From NCBI GenBank assembly GCA_002995625.1, contig PVBP01000014.1, forward strand, positions 1 to 46,222: a stretch of 46,222 nt of DNA, in the 5' to 3' direction. Shown here piece by piece: positions 26,285-34,278 of this stretch (positions are counted from its first letter, which is position 1; every line of letters starts with the position of its first letter). Position numbers and translations under genes: made by a program. The notes beneath the pieces are model-generated. The model saw nothing but the letters and a program-made list of their open reading frames with translations, was not told the DNA's origin and made no database searches. Source of the stretch: Lysobacteraceae bacterium. Lineage in GTDB: Bacteria; Pseudomonadota; Gammaproteobacteria; Xanthomonadales; Ahniellaceae.

Positions 26285-27121
26285 TCAGCCGTCCGAGAGT
26301 TCGCGCGCGAGCGCGTCGCCGCGGCGGGTCGCGGCGGCAACGGCCTCACCGACGAGCCGCTGGAATCCGCCGGCCGCGAGCACCTCGAGCGCGGCCGCGG
26401 TGGTGCCCTTCGGCGAGGTGACGCGCTCTCTCAGGACGCCGGGCGGCTCCCCGCCGTCGCGCGCCATCCGCGCCGCGCCGAGCACGGTCGCCAGCACCAG
26501 CCGGCGCGCCGTTTCGGCCGGCAGCCCCTGCGCGACGCCGGCCGCCTCGATCGCCTCCATCAGCGCGAACACGTAAGCCGGGCCGCTGCCGGAGACCGCG
26601 GTCACCGCGTCCATCAGCCCCTCGTCGTCGAGCCAGAGCGTCTCGCCGGCGGCCGATAGCAGCGTCTCGGCGCGCGTGGCCTCGTCGTCGTCGACGTCGG
26701 GCGCGCGGACGAGCGCGGTGATGCCGGCGCCGATCAGCGCCGGCGTGTTCGGCATCGCGCGCACGAGCGCCGCGGGCGCCGCGAGCCAGCGGGCGAGATC
26801 GGCGATCCGGATGCCGGCCGCGATCGAGACCACCAGCGCCCGTCGCCCGGCGAGCACCGAGCCGACCTCCCGCGCGACCGCCCGCATCACCTGCGGCTTG
26901 ACCGCGAGCACGAGCGTCCCGGCGCCGCGCGCGGCGTCGGCGTTGGACGCGAGCGCGACGACGCCGAAGTCATGCGCCAGGGAGTCCCGCCGCGCAGCGT
27001 CTGGCTCCGAGACCCGGACCGCGCGCGGATCGGCGCCGCGGGCGACGAGGCCGCCGATCAGGCTACGCGCCATGTTGCCGCCGCCGATGAAGGCGATCGG
27101 CGTCGTCGCGCCGGGCGTCAT
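26285..27121 (-). CDS. proC: Pyrroline-5-carboxylate reductase ProC
   Basis: Last enzyme of proline synthesis, reducing pyrroline-5-carboxylate with NAD(P)H. The 278 residues show the Rossmann start IAFIGGGNMARSLIGGL, VLAVKPQVM, RAMPNTPALIGAGIT, the dimer helices after AVSGSGPAYVFALMEA, and the C-terminal signature LRERVTSPKGTTAAAL. The SPKGTT variant replaces the commoner SPGGTT. ATG 27121 is clear. Between proC and yggS, usually adjacent, an extra exported protein gene has been placed. Confidence 0.95.
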   Translation of the reverse strand: MTPGATTPIAFIGGGNMARSLIGGLVARGADPRAVRVSEPDAARRDSLAHDFGVVALASNADAARGAGTLVLAVKPQVMRAVAREVGSVLAGRRALVVSIAAGIRIADLARWLAAPAALVRAMPNTPALIGAGITALVRAPDVDDDEATRAETLLSAAGETLWLDDEGLMDAVTAVSGSGPAYVFALMEAIEAAGVAQGLPAETARRLVLATVLGAARMARDGGEPPGVLRERVTSPKGTTAAALEVLAAGGFQRLVGEAVAAATRRGDALARELSDG

Positions 27122-27196
27122 GCGGCCATCATGCCGGGATCGCCGACGCGACCGCCCGGCCCATCGACGTACCGCGCCGGTCGCGAGACCATCGGC

Positions 27197-27553
27197 TCAC
27201 TCGTGCGGCACCTGCTGCTCGCACCAGCAGATCGTCCAGTTCGGCTTGACCTGCACGCACTTGCGCACGAACGGCCGCGGGCAGGCTTCCATCTCGCCAA
27301 TGGATTTCAGCGCCTTCGCAGTCGCGTCGGTGACGCACGCGGGCCCGCCGGCGCCGCCCGCGTTCATGTCGCTCCAGCCGGCTGGGCAGGCGGGCCCGGC
27401 CATCCGAGCGTCGGCTTGCGCGCGATCGGGCGCCTTCTCGCGCGCCTCGCGCACGCCGCTCTCGCGCGCGGTCGCGGCGAAGATCGAAAGGAACAGAACG
27501 GCCGACATCGCAACGACGGCGGCCCGACGATTTCGAGAACTCGACACAGCCAT
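27197..27553 (-). CDS. Small exported cysteine-containing protein, unknown
   Basis: A 118-residue protein that I do not recognise. The N-terminus (SSSRNRRAAVVAMSAVLFLSIFAATA) is a signal peptide. The mature part has six cysteines in a compact C-terminal region: CPAGW, GGPACV, EACPRP, RKCVQVKP and WTICWCEQQ. This suggests three disulfides or metal binding. ATG 27553 has an excellent AGGAGG at about 27562-27567. It interrupts the normally tight yggS-proC pair, and its coding sequence is visibly less GC-biased than its neighbours. The longer open frame extending to 28150 is only antisense or out-of-frame to yggS. Confidence 0.65.
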   Translation of the reverse strand: MAVSSSRNRRAAVVAMSAVLFLSIFAATARESGVREAREKAPDRAQADARMAGPACPAGWSDMNAGGAGGPACVTDATAKALKSIGEMEACPRPFVRKCVQVKPNWTICWCEQQVPHE

Positions 27554-27720
27554 TTCCAGGCCCTCCTCGCAATGGTCATCACGCATCGTCAGGCGGGGCG
27601 CAACGCTCGTGTCGTCGGGCGACGCCGATCGAGCGCCTCGCCCACGCCCGATCATCTTGCACCAGAAGCACCTGCCACGCGAGCCCCGAGGCGCCGGCAA
27701 CGCGGTTCCCCAGGGCGAGG

Positions 27721-28386
27721 CTAGCCGGGGCGCGGTCCGAACAGCGCGGTCCCGATGCGGACTTCGGTCGCGCCCTCGGCGATCGCGGTCTCGAAGTCCT
27801 CGCTCATGCCCATCGACAGCGTGTCGATCGACGGAAAGTCCCGGCGCAGCGCATCGAACAGGGCCTTGAGGTCGGCAAAGCGGGCGCGCCGGACGGCCAG
27901 ATCGGGGTCCGGGCGCGGGATCGTCATCAGGCCCCGCAGGGAGAGGCGCGGCTCCGAGGCGACGAGCCGGCAGAGTTCGGGCACCTCGGCCGGTCGGGCG
28001 CCGGACTTGGTCGCCTCGTCGTCGAGCTTGACCTGCACCAGCACTTCGAGCGGCGCGAGGTCCGCGGGCCTCGCGGCGGCCAGCAGCGGAACCAGCTTCG
28101 CGCGATCGAGCGACTCGACCCGGTCGAAGTGCCGTGCCGCGTCGGCGCACTTGTTCGACTGCAGCGGGCCGATCAGGTGCCAGACGAGGCCCCGCCCCGC
28201 CAGCGCCGCGATCTTGACGAGGGCTTCCTGCACGTAGTTCTCGCCGAAGTGGCGCTGGCCCTGCGCCGCGAGCGCGGCGATGCGCTCGACCGGCTGGCCC
28301 TTCGAGACCGCGAGCAGCCGCACCGGCGATCCGCCCGGGGGCCGTGCGGCCTCGATCCGGTCAAGGATTTCCCGGAGCGCGCTCAT
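27721..28386 (-). CDS. yggS: YggS family PLP homeostasis protein
   Basis: A 221-residue alanine-racemase-fold protein that binds pyridoxal phosphate and helps keep free vitamin B6 and amino acid pools in balance. The PLP lysine is in LLAVSKGQPVERI; HFGENYVQEAL, WHLIGPLQSNK, VQVKLDDEATKSG, LRGLMTIP and LSMGMSEDFETAIAEGATEVRIGTALFG are all family signatures. The common SKTK appears here as SKGQ. ATG 28386 lies divergent from pilT, as in Pseudomonas. The frame continues to 29331 antisense to pilT and is not coding there. Confidence 0.94.
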   Translation of the reverse strand: MSALREILDRIEAARPPGGSPVRLLAVSKGQPVERIAALAAQGQRHFGENYVQEALVKIAALAGRGLVWHLIGPLQSNKCADAARHFDRVESLDRAKLVPLLAAARPADLAPLEVLVQVKLDDEATKSGARPAEVPELCRLVASEPRLSLRGLMTIPRPDPDLAVRRARFADLKALFDALRRDFPSIDTLSMGMSEDFETAIAEGATEVRIGTALFGPRPG

Positions 28387-28421
28387 GCGGCTCCCGATCC
28401 GCCCGCGGTGCCCGGCCGGCG

Positions 28422-28427
28422 TATACT
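28422..28427 (+). promoter_or_regulatory. Possible pilT -10 element TATACT
   Basis: TATACT lies 65 bp before the pilT ATG in the 105-bp yggS/pilT divergent gap. The hexamer is close to the sigma-70 consensus, but no good -35 is 17 bp upstream. Confidence 0.4.
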
Positions 28428-28491
28428 GCCGCGCACGCGACGACGGCTCCGACGACGGGAGCGCGCGGGGCTCGATTGGACGGGGGCACTC

Positions 28492-29529
28492 ATGGATATC
28501 GCGGAACTCCTGGCATTCTCGGTCAAGAACAAGGCCTCCGACCTCCACCTGTCGGCCGGCCTGCCGCCGATGATCCGGGTCGATGGCGACGTGCGCCGGA
28601 TCAACATCCCGGCGCTCGATCATAAGTCGGTGCACTCGCTGATCTACGACATCATGTCGGACAAGCAGCGCCGCGACTACGAGGAGTTCCTCGAGGTCGA
28701 CTTCTCGTTCGAGATTCCCGGGCTCGCGCGCTTCCGCGTCAATGCGTTCAACCAGAACCGCGGCGCGGGCGCGGTGTTCCGGACCATCCCGACCGAGATC
28801 TGGACGCTCGACGACCTCAACGCCCCGCGCATCTTCCGCGAGCTGATCAACCAGCCGCAGGGCCTGATCCTGGTGACCGGTCCGACCGGCTCCGGCAAGT
28901 CGACCACGCTCGCGGCGATGATCGACCACGTCAACAAGAACGAGTACGCGCACATCCTCACGATCGAGGACCCGATCGAGTTCGTGCACACCTCGCAGAA
29001 GTGCCTGGTCAACCAGCGCGAGGTGCATCGCGACACCCACGGCTTCAACGAGGCGCTGCGCTCGGCGCTGCGCGAGGACCCGGACTACATCCTGGTCGGC
29101 GAGATGCGCGACATCGAGACGATCCGGCTCGCGCTGACCGCCGCCGAGACCGGCCACCTCGTGTTCGCGACGCTGCACACCTCGAGCGCGGCCAAGACCA
29201 TCGACCGGATCATCGACGTGTTCCCGGCCGGCGAGAAGCCGATGGTGCGTTCGATGCTGTCGGAGTCGCTGCGCGCGGTGATCTCGCAGTCGCTGCTGAA
29301 GAAGGTCGGTGGTGGCCGGATCGCCGCGCACGAGATCATGGTCGGCATCCCGGCGATCCGGAACCTGATCCGCGAGGACAAAGTCGCGCAGATGTATTCG
29401 GCGATCCAGACCGGCCAGAACTACGGCATGCAGACGCTCGACCAGAACCTGCAGGACCTGGTCAAGCGGGGCCTCGTCACGCGCCAGCAGGCGATGACCT
29501 ACGCCAAGGACAAGAAGATCTTCGAGTGA
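28492..29529 (+). CDS. pilT: Type IV pilus retraction ATPase PilT
   Basis: Hexameric ATPase that depolymerises the pilus to produce twitching. The 345 residues match the family exactly. Order: PAS-like N-domain (MDIAELLAFSVKNKASDLHLSAG), Walker A GPTGSGKST with K136, Asp box TIEDPIEFVH, Walker B DYILVGEMRD, His box GHLVFATLHTSSA, and the PilT-specific AIRNLIREDKVAQMYSAIQTG near the C-terminus. ATG 28492 follows a G-rich ribosome site. pilU is next, 124 bp downstream. Confidence 0.98.
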   Translation: MDIAELLAFSVKNKASDLHLSAGLPPMIRVDGDVRRINIPALDHKSVHSLIYDIMSDKQRRDYEEFLEVDFSFEIPGLARFRVNAFNQNRGAGAVFRTIPTEIWTLDDLNAPRIFRELINQPQGLILVTGPTGSGKSTTLAAMIDHVNKNEYAHILTIEDPIEFVHTSQKCLVNQREVHRDTHGFNEALRSALREDPDYILVGEMRDIETIRLALTAAETGHLVFATLHTSSAAKTIDRIIDVFPAGEKPMVRSMLSESLRAVISQSLLKKVGGGRIAAHEIMVGIPAIRNLIREDKVAQMYSAIQTGQNYGMQTLDQNLQDLVKRGLVTRQQAMTYAKDKKIFE

Positions 29530-29653
29530 GAGGATGCTCGCCCTCGCGTCACGGGTTGGCTAGCGACCCAGATGGCGGCCGGCATCGGCGACCGTGTCGC
29601 CGGTCGCGTTCCGCCGGCGTCCGGGCCGCTAACGTTCCCGACGGAGGCGGCCG
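29530..29653. other. pilT-pilU intergenic region
   Basis: 124 bp with an imperfect GCGACC/GGTCGC inverted repeat around 29589-29608 and CTAACGTT near 29629-29636, which could be a weak -10 element. GACGGAGGCGG just before 29654 supplies the pilU ribosome site. Nothing else recognisable. Confidence 0.3.
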
Positions 29654-30805
29654 ATGGACAACCAGGGTGTGCCGATGAGCAACGCCGACTTTTCCTCGTT
29701 CCTGAAGCTGATGGTGGCGAAGAAGGCATCCGACCTCTTCATCACCGCCGGCGTCCCGCCGTCGATGAAGGTGCATGGCCGGATCGGTCCGATCACCGAG
29801 ACGCCGCTGACGCCGCAACAGAGCCGCGATCTCGTGCTCAACGTGATGACTCCGTCGCAGCGCGAGGAGTTCGAGAAGACGCACGAGTGCAACTTCGCGA
29901 TCTCGATGCAGGGCGTCGGCCGATTCCGCGTCAGCTGCTTCTACCAGCGCAACCAGGTCGGCATGGTGCTGCGCCGGATCGAGACCCAGATTCCGACGCT
30001 CGAGGAACTGCACCTGCCGCCGATCCTGAAGACGCTGGCGATGACCAAGCGCGGGCTGATCATGTTCGTCGGCGGCACCGGCACCGGCAAGTCGACCTCG
30101 CTCGCGGCGATGATCGGCTACCGCAACAAGAACTCGACCGGCCACATCATCACGATCGAGGACCCGATCGAGTTCGTGCACCGGCACGAGGGCTGCATCA
30201 TCACCCAGCGCGAGGTCGGCATCGACACCGACACCTGGGACAACGCGCTCAAGAACACCCTGCGCCAGGCGCCGGACGTGATCCTGATCGGCGAGGTGCG
30301 CACGCGCGAGACGATGGAACACGCGATCGCCTTCGCGGAGACCGGGCACCTGGTGCTGTGCACGCTGCATGCGAACAATGCCAACCAGGCCCTCGACCGC
30401 ATCATCCACTTCTTCCCCGAGGACCGGCGGCCGCAGCTGCTGATGGACCTCTCGCTGAACCTGAAGGGCGTCGTCGCCCAGCAGCTGATCCCGACGCCGG
30501 ACGGCAAGGGACGGCGCGTCGCGCTCGAGGTCATGATCGGCACGCCGCTGGTCCAGGACTACATCCGCGACGGCGAGATCCACAAGCTGAAGGAAGTGAT
30601 GAAGGAGTCGACCAACCTCGGCATGCGCACCTTCGACCAGAGTCTCGTCGAGCTCTACCATGCCGGCGAGATCTCGTACGAGGACGCGCTGCGCCACGCC
30701 GACTCGGCCAACGAGGTACGGCTCCGGATCAAGCTCGCGAAGGGCGGCGACGCGCGGACGCTGGCGCAGGGCCTCGAGGGCGTCGAGGTGCTGGGCGATC
30801 GCTGA
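29654..30805 (+). CDS. pilU: PilT-dependent retraction ATPase PilU
   Basis: Accessory retraction ATPase that works with PilT. The 383 residues match PilU. Visible are the N-domain FSSFLKLMVAKKASDLFITAGVPPS, the PilU-type Walker A GGTGTGKST with K146 (GGT rather than the GPT of PilT), TIEDPIEFVH, DVILIGEVRTRETM, and ETGHLVLCTLHANNANQ. The extended C-terminal tail ends GVEVLGDR. ATG 29654 is used; MSNADF at residue 8 is an alternative. It converges on pyrB. Confidence 0.97.
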   Translation: MDNQGVPMSNADFSSFLKLMVAKKASDLFITAGVPPSMKVHGRIGPITETPLTPQQSRDLVLNVMTPSQREEFEKTHECNFAISMQGVGRFRVSCFYQRNQVGMVLRRIETQIPTLEELHLPPILKTLAMTKRGLIMFVGGTGTGKSTSLAAMIGYRNKNSTGHIITIEDPIEFVHRHEGCIITQREVGIDTDTWDNALKNTLRQAPDVILIGEVRTRETMEHAIAFAETGHLVLCTLHANNANQALDRIIHFFPEDRRPQLLMDLSLNLKGVVAQQLIPTPDGKGRRVALEVMIGTPLVQDYIRDGEIHKLKEVMKESTNLGMRTFDQSLVELYHAGEISYEDALRHADSANEVRLRIKLAKGGDARTLAQGLEGVEVLGDR

Positions 30806-30858
30806 GGCGGCCGTCGCGCGCCCCGGGGACGCCCGCGGCGGGTGACCGGGCTCGCCGC

Positions 30859-31827
30859 TCAGCCGGCGACGTTGCCGGCGCCGACCAGCCGCGCCATCAC
30901 CGCCATCCGCACGACCAGCCCGTTCGAGACCTGGTCGAGGATCACCGACTGCGGGCCATCGGCCACCTCGGAGGCGATCTCGACCCCGCGGTTCATCGGA
31001 CCCGGGTGCATCACGATCGCGTCCGGTCGCGCCAGCGCCAGCCGCCGCCGGTCGAGGCCGTAGCGGGCGTGATAGTCGGCCGCGTCCGGCACTTCGGTCT
31101 CGCGCATCCGCTCGCGCTGGAGGCGCAGCATCATCACCACGTCGACGCCGTCGAGGATCGCGTCGAGGTCGCTCGAGACCGCGATCGCCGGGCCGAGGTC
31201 TCGCGGCAGCAGCGCGGCCGGTCCGCAGACGCGGAGTTCGCCGACGCCGAGGGCGGTCAGCACGTGGATCGCCGAGCGCGCCACGCGCGAGTGCGCGATG
31301 TCGCCGACGATCGCGACCCGGAGCCGGCCGAACTCGGGTCCCTTGTGGTGGCGGATCGTATAGGCGTCGAGCAGGCCCTGGGTCGGATGCGCGTGGTTGC
31401 CGTCGCCGGCGTTGACGATCGCGACGCCCGGACCGGCGTGGCGCGCGAGGTACTCCGGCGTCCCGTTCTCGCGATGGCGCACGACGAACAGGTCGCAGTG
31501 CATCGCCTCGAGCGTGCGCAGCGTGTCGAGCACGGTCTCGCCCTTGGTGGTGCTCGACTGCGCGACGTCGAAGTTCACGACCTCGGCGCTCAGCCGGCTC
31601 GCGGCCAGCTCGAAGCTGGTGCGCGTGCGCGTCGACGGCTCGAAGAACAGGTTGACCACCGTGCGTCCGCGCAGCAGCGGCAGCTTCTTGACCTTGCCGC
31701 CGGTCGCCGCGGCGAGCGCCGCGGCGGTATCGAGCAGTTCGAGGATCAGGCGCGGCGGCATCGCCTCGAGGGTCAGCAGGTGCCGCAGCCGCCCGGCCTC
31801 GTCGAACTGCGCCCGCGCAGCGCTCAT
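30859..31827 (-). CDS. pyrB: Aspartate carbamoyltransferase catalytic chain PyrB
   Basis: Condenses carbamoyl phosphate with aspartate, the first committed step of pyrimidine synthesis. The 322 residues show the carbamoyl-phosphate site [32 protein letters not shown], the aspartate side [39 protein letters not shown] and [13 protein letters not shown]. The extended N-terminus resembles the Pseudomonas-type chain. In Pseudomonas pyrB is followed by an inactive dihydroorotase gene, pyrC', needed for assembly; none follows here, since pilU converges 53 bp away. ATG 31827 overlaps the pyrR stop in an ATGA. Confidence 0.95.
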   Translation of the reverse strand: MSAARAQFDEAGRLRHLLTLEAMPPRLILELLDTAAALAAATGGKVKKLPLLRGRTVVNLFFEPSTRTRTSFELAASRLSAEVVNFDVAQSSTTKGETVLDTLRTLEAMHCDLFVVRHRENGTPEYLARHAGPGVAIVNAGDGNHAHPTQGLLDAYTIRHHKGPEFGRLRVAIVGDIAHSRVARSAIHVLTALGVGELRVCGPAALLPRDLGPAIAVSSDLDAILDGVDVVMMLRLQRERMRETEVPDAADYHARYGLDRRRLALARPDAIVMHPGPMNRGVEIASEVADGPQSVILDQVSNGLVVRMAVMARLVGAGNVAG

Positions 31828-32330
31828 GCGCGGCCCTCGACGATGGCGAGCGAGAGCGGATCGGGTCCGCGCAGCTTGAGCAGGCGGCCGCGGCCGACCT
31901 CGAGGCGGGCCCCGACCGCGTCGGCGGCCACCGGCAGTTCGCGCCCGTCGCGCTCGATCAGCGCCGCGAGCACGACCTGCGCTGGCCGCCCCCAGTCGAA
32001 CAGCTCGTTCAGCGCGGCCCGCACGGTCCGGCCGGTGTAGAGGACGTCGTCGACCAGCACGAGGTCGCGACCGTCGATGTCCCACGGCAGGCTCGACGGA
32101 TGCACGGCCGGATTGAGGCCGGCGTGCCCGAAGTCGTCGCGGTGGAAGCTGATGTCGAGGACGCCGATCGGGTCCGTCCAGCCGAGCCGCCGCGCGAGCG
32201 CGTGCGCGACCCAGACGCCGCCGGTGTGGATGCCGACGACCCGCGGCTCGGCGATCGCGCGCGACCTCAGCACGGCGCCGACGCCGTCGGCGAGACGGTC
32301 GAGCAGCTCGTTCGGATCAGGCAGGTCCAT
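31824..32330 (-). CDS. pyrR: PyrR family phosphoribosyltransferase / pyrimidine regulator
   Basis: A 168-residue PRTase of the PyrR group. The PRPP-binding motif is [18 protein letters not shown]. The N-terminal [13 protein letters not shown] and [10 protein letters not shown] are family segments, and the tail [17 protein letters not shown] is the usual C-terminus. In Bacillus PyrR is an RNA-binding attenuator, whereas in Pseudomonas it affects pyrimidine gene expression beside pyrB; either role would need to be tested here. ATG 32330 overlaps the end of ruvX by 14 bp; the frame reaching 32414 is not needed. It is coupled to pyrB through an ATGA. Confidence 0.92.
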   Translation of the reverse strand: MDLPDPNELLDRLADGVGAVLRSRAIAEPRVVGIHTGGVWVAHALARRLGWTDPIGVLDISFHRDDFGHAGLNPAVHPSSLPWDIDGRDLVLVDDVLYTGRTVRAALNELFDWGRPAQVVLAALIERDGRELPVAADAVGARLEVGRGRLLKLRGPDPLSLAIVEGRA

Positions 32331-32787
32331 CGGTGTTCTCCGGGCGGTCGGGGGTGCTCTCGAGCCAGCTCTCGACGAGGATCTCGGCCGCGACCGCGTC
32401 GAGGCGCGCGGCATCGCGGGCGCGTCGCTGGCCGCGGCGTCGCGCCGCCGCGAAGCGCGCCTCGGCCTCGACCGAGGTCAGGCGCTCGTCATGCAGCAGC
32501 ACCGGCAGGCCGGTGCGCCTCGACAGCGCGCGCGCGAAGCCGCGGGCGGCGGCGCTCATCGGCTGCTCGCGCCCGTCGAGGTCGAGCGGCAGGCCGACGA
32601 TCAGCGCGTCGGGACGCCAGTCCCCGATCGCGCGCTCGATCGCCGGCCAGTCCGGGTGGTTGCCGTGATTGGCGACGACCGCGATGCCGGACGCGCTGCC
32701 GGTCCGCCGCTGGCCGACGGCGATGCCGATGCGGCGCGTGCCGTAGTCGAAGCCGAGCACGGTTCCGGTCGGGCCGGTCCCGATCAT
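32317..32787 (-). CDS. ruvX: RuvX/YqgF Holliday junction resolvase-like, pre-16S rRNA nuclease
   Basis: A 156-residue YqgF-family RNase H-fold nuclease, implicated in 16S rRNA 5' end maturation and formerly called a putative Holliday junction resolvase. The motifs are LGFDYGTRRIGIAVG (first catalytic Asp), IVGLPLDLDGREQPMSAAARGFA and LHDERLTSVEAEARF (Glu of the active site), followed by the final Asp in ARLDAVAAEILVESWLE. ATG 32787 overlaps the yqgE stop in an ATGA, and its 3' end overlaps pyrR. Confidence 0.95.
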   Translation of the reverse strand: MIGTGPTGTVLGFDYGTRRIGIAVGQRRTGSASGIAVVANHGNHPDWPAIERAIGDWRPDALIVGLPLDLDGREQPMSAAARGFARALSRRTGLPVLLHDERLTSVEAEARFAAARRRGQRRARDAARLDAVAAEILVESWLESTPDRPENTDGPA

Positions 32788-33347
32788 GCGTGCCCCGCTT
32801 CGCCGGACAGGCGCGCGAGGTCGACGCCGACCAGCCGCGCCGCGGCCTCCCAGCGCGCCTCGGGGGCGATGTCGAACACCAGCGCGCGATCCGCCTCGAC
32901 CGTCAGCCAGGCGTTGTCGCGCAGTTCGGCGTCGAGCTGGCCGGCGCCCCAGCCCGCATAGCCGAGCGCCAGCAGCGCCCGTTCCGGGCCATCGCCGGCC
33001 GCGAGCGCCGCCAGCACGTCGCGCGAGGTCGTGAGCTTGAGGCCCGGGGCGACGGTCAGCGTCGAATCGAAGTCGCGATCGCCGTCATGCAGCACGAAGC
33101 CGCGCTCGGGCTGGACCGGACCGCCCAGGAACACCGGCGCGGACTCGAGTCGCCCGTTGGACGACTCGAGGCCGAGCTGCCGCATCACGTCCCCGATCGA
33201 GATCGGGGCCGTGCGGTTGACGACGATGCCGAGCGCGCCGTTCGCGTCGTGCTGGCAGACCAGCGTGACCGTGCGCGCGAAGTTCGGGTCCAGCATCGAC
33301 GGCATCGCGATCAGCAGCTGGTTGGCGAGGAAGGCCGGCGCGGTCAT
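32784..33347 (-). CDS. yqgE: YqgE/AlgH family protein (DUF179)
   Basis: A 187-residue YqgE/AlgH protein. Family features are FLANQLLIAMPSMLDPNFARTVTLVCQHDANGALGIVVNR at the N-terminus, PVFLGGPVQPERGFVLH, and LGYAGWGAGQLDAELRDNAWLTVEAD. The fold is known but the biochemical role is not; in Pseudomonas AlgH affects alginate and other traits. ATG 33347 is chosen because upstream residues to 33404 have no counterpart. It forms a conserved pair with ruvX. Confidence 0.95.
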   Translation of the reverse strand: MTAPAFLANQLLIAMPSMLDPNFARTVTLVCQHDANGALGIVVNRTAPISIGDVMRQLGLESSNGRLESAPVFLGGPVQPERGFVLHDGDRDFDSTLTVAPGLKLTTSRDVLAALAAGDGPERALLALGYAGWGAGQLDAELRDNAWLTVEADRALVFDIAPEARWEAAARLVGVDLARLSGEAGHA

Positions 33348-33390
33348 GGCCCGGAGTCTCGCGCGATTCGGCGCACCGGTGCACGCTCGC

Positions 33391-34278
33391 TCATTGCGTC
33401 GCAAGCCCCCCCGGCAGGAACTGCCAGGTCCGGGTGATGTGCAGCACGTCGACGTTTTCCTCGGTGCGCGGCAGCGGCGCGAACGGTGCAGCCAGGTTGA
33501 CGACCGCGATCGCGGCGTCGTCGAGGACCCGGTGGCCCGAGGGCTGGATCAGGTCGATCCGCTCGACGCTGCCGTCGCGACGGATCGCGACGGTCAGGAC
33601 GAGACTGCCCGAGATGCGGCGGCGGCGCGCGTCCTCGGGATAGTTGAGGTTCCCGATCCGCTCGACCCGCGCGACCCACGCGCGCATGTAGGCCGCGTAC
33701 TCGTACTCGCGGGTGCTGGCATCGACAAACTTGCGCCGCGGCCGCCGCGCGTACTGCTCGGCGCGGCGGTCGATCTCGGCGGCCAGGCGGGCGATCTCGG
33801 CGCTGCGCTGCATCAGCTCGCGGCCGCTGATGAGACGCGGCGTCGTCTCCTCGGGGCGCTCGGGGACCGGCGGATCGACGCGGCGCGCGGCGTCGGCGGT
33901 CGTGGTCACGACCGGCTCCGGGGTCGCGGGCTTGGGCGGCGGCGCGTCATCGGCCCGCGGTTCGGGCGGGCGCTCCGCCTCACCCTCGAGCGACTGGCCG
34001 GACACGACCTGGCGGACGCGCCGCGCCTCGGCGCGGTCGCCACCGCCCTGCTGGTTCGCATTCGCGAGGAAGTCCGGGTTGTCGGGCTTGTCGAGGCTTC
34101 GGGTCGCGACCAGCGTCACGTCGAGCGTCGGCAGGCTGGTCGCCGGATCCTCGGGCTCGAACGTGATCCCGAGTGCCACCACGGCATGGACCACGACCGA
34201 GAACATCACCGTGACGGCCAGCCGGTCGCCCGGGCCGGGCTGGCGCGGCGCGGTACCGGTGGCGCGTCCCGCCGTCAC
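33391..34278 (-). CDS. tonB: TonB-family energy transducer
   Basis: A 295-residue periplasm-spanning protein. Order: a short N-terminus, a membrane anchor LAVTVMFSVVVHAVVALGI (about residues 20-40), a long P/E/R-rich linker (about 90-150), a charged helical stretch (ELMQRSAEIARLAAEIDRRAEQY), and a C-terminal TonB domain (about 210-290). The TonB domain includes YPEDARRRRISGSLVLTVAIRRDGSVERI and HRVLDDAAIAVVNLAAPFAPLP. It would couple proton motive force via ExbBD to outer-membrane receptors; exbBD are not in the window. Because it sits between gshB and yqgE it may be a specialised paralogue. The GTG start at 34278 overlaps the gshB stop in a GTGA. Confidence 0.86.
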   Translation of the reverse strand: MTAGRATGTAPRQPGPGDRLAVTVMFSVVVHAVVALGITFEPEDPATSLPTLDVTLVATRSLDKPDNPDFLANANQQGGGDRAEARRVRQVVSGQSLEGEAERPPEPRADDAPPPKPATPEPVVTTTADAARRVDPPVPERPEETTPRLISGRELMQRSAEIARLAAEIDRRAEQYARRPRRKFVDASTREYEYAAYMRAWVARVERIGNLNYPEDARRRRISGSLVLTVAIRRDGSVERIDLIQPSGHRVLDDAAIAVVNLAAPFAPLPRTEENVDVLHITRTWQFLPGGLATQ

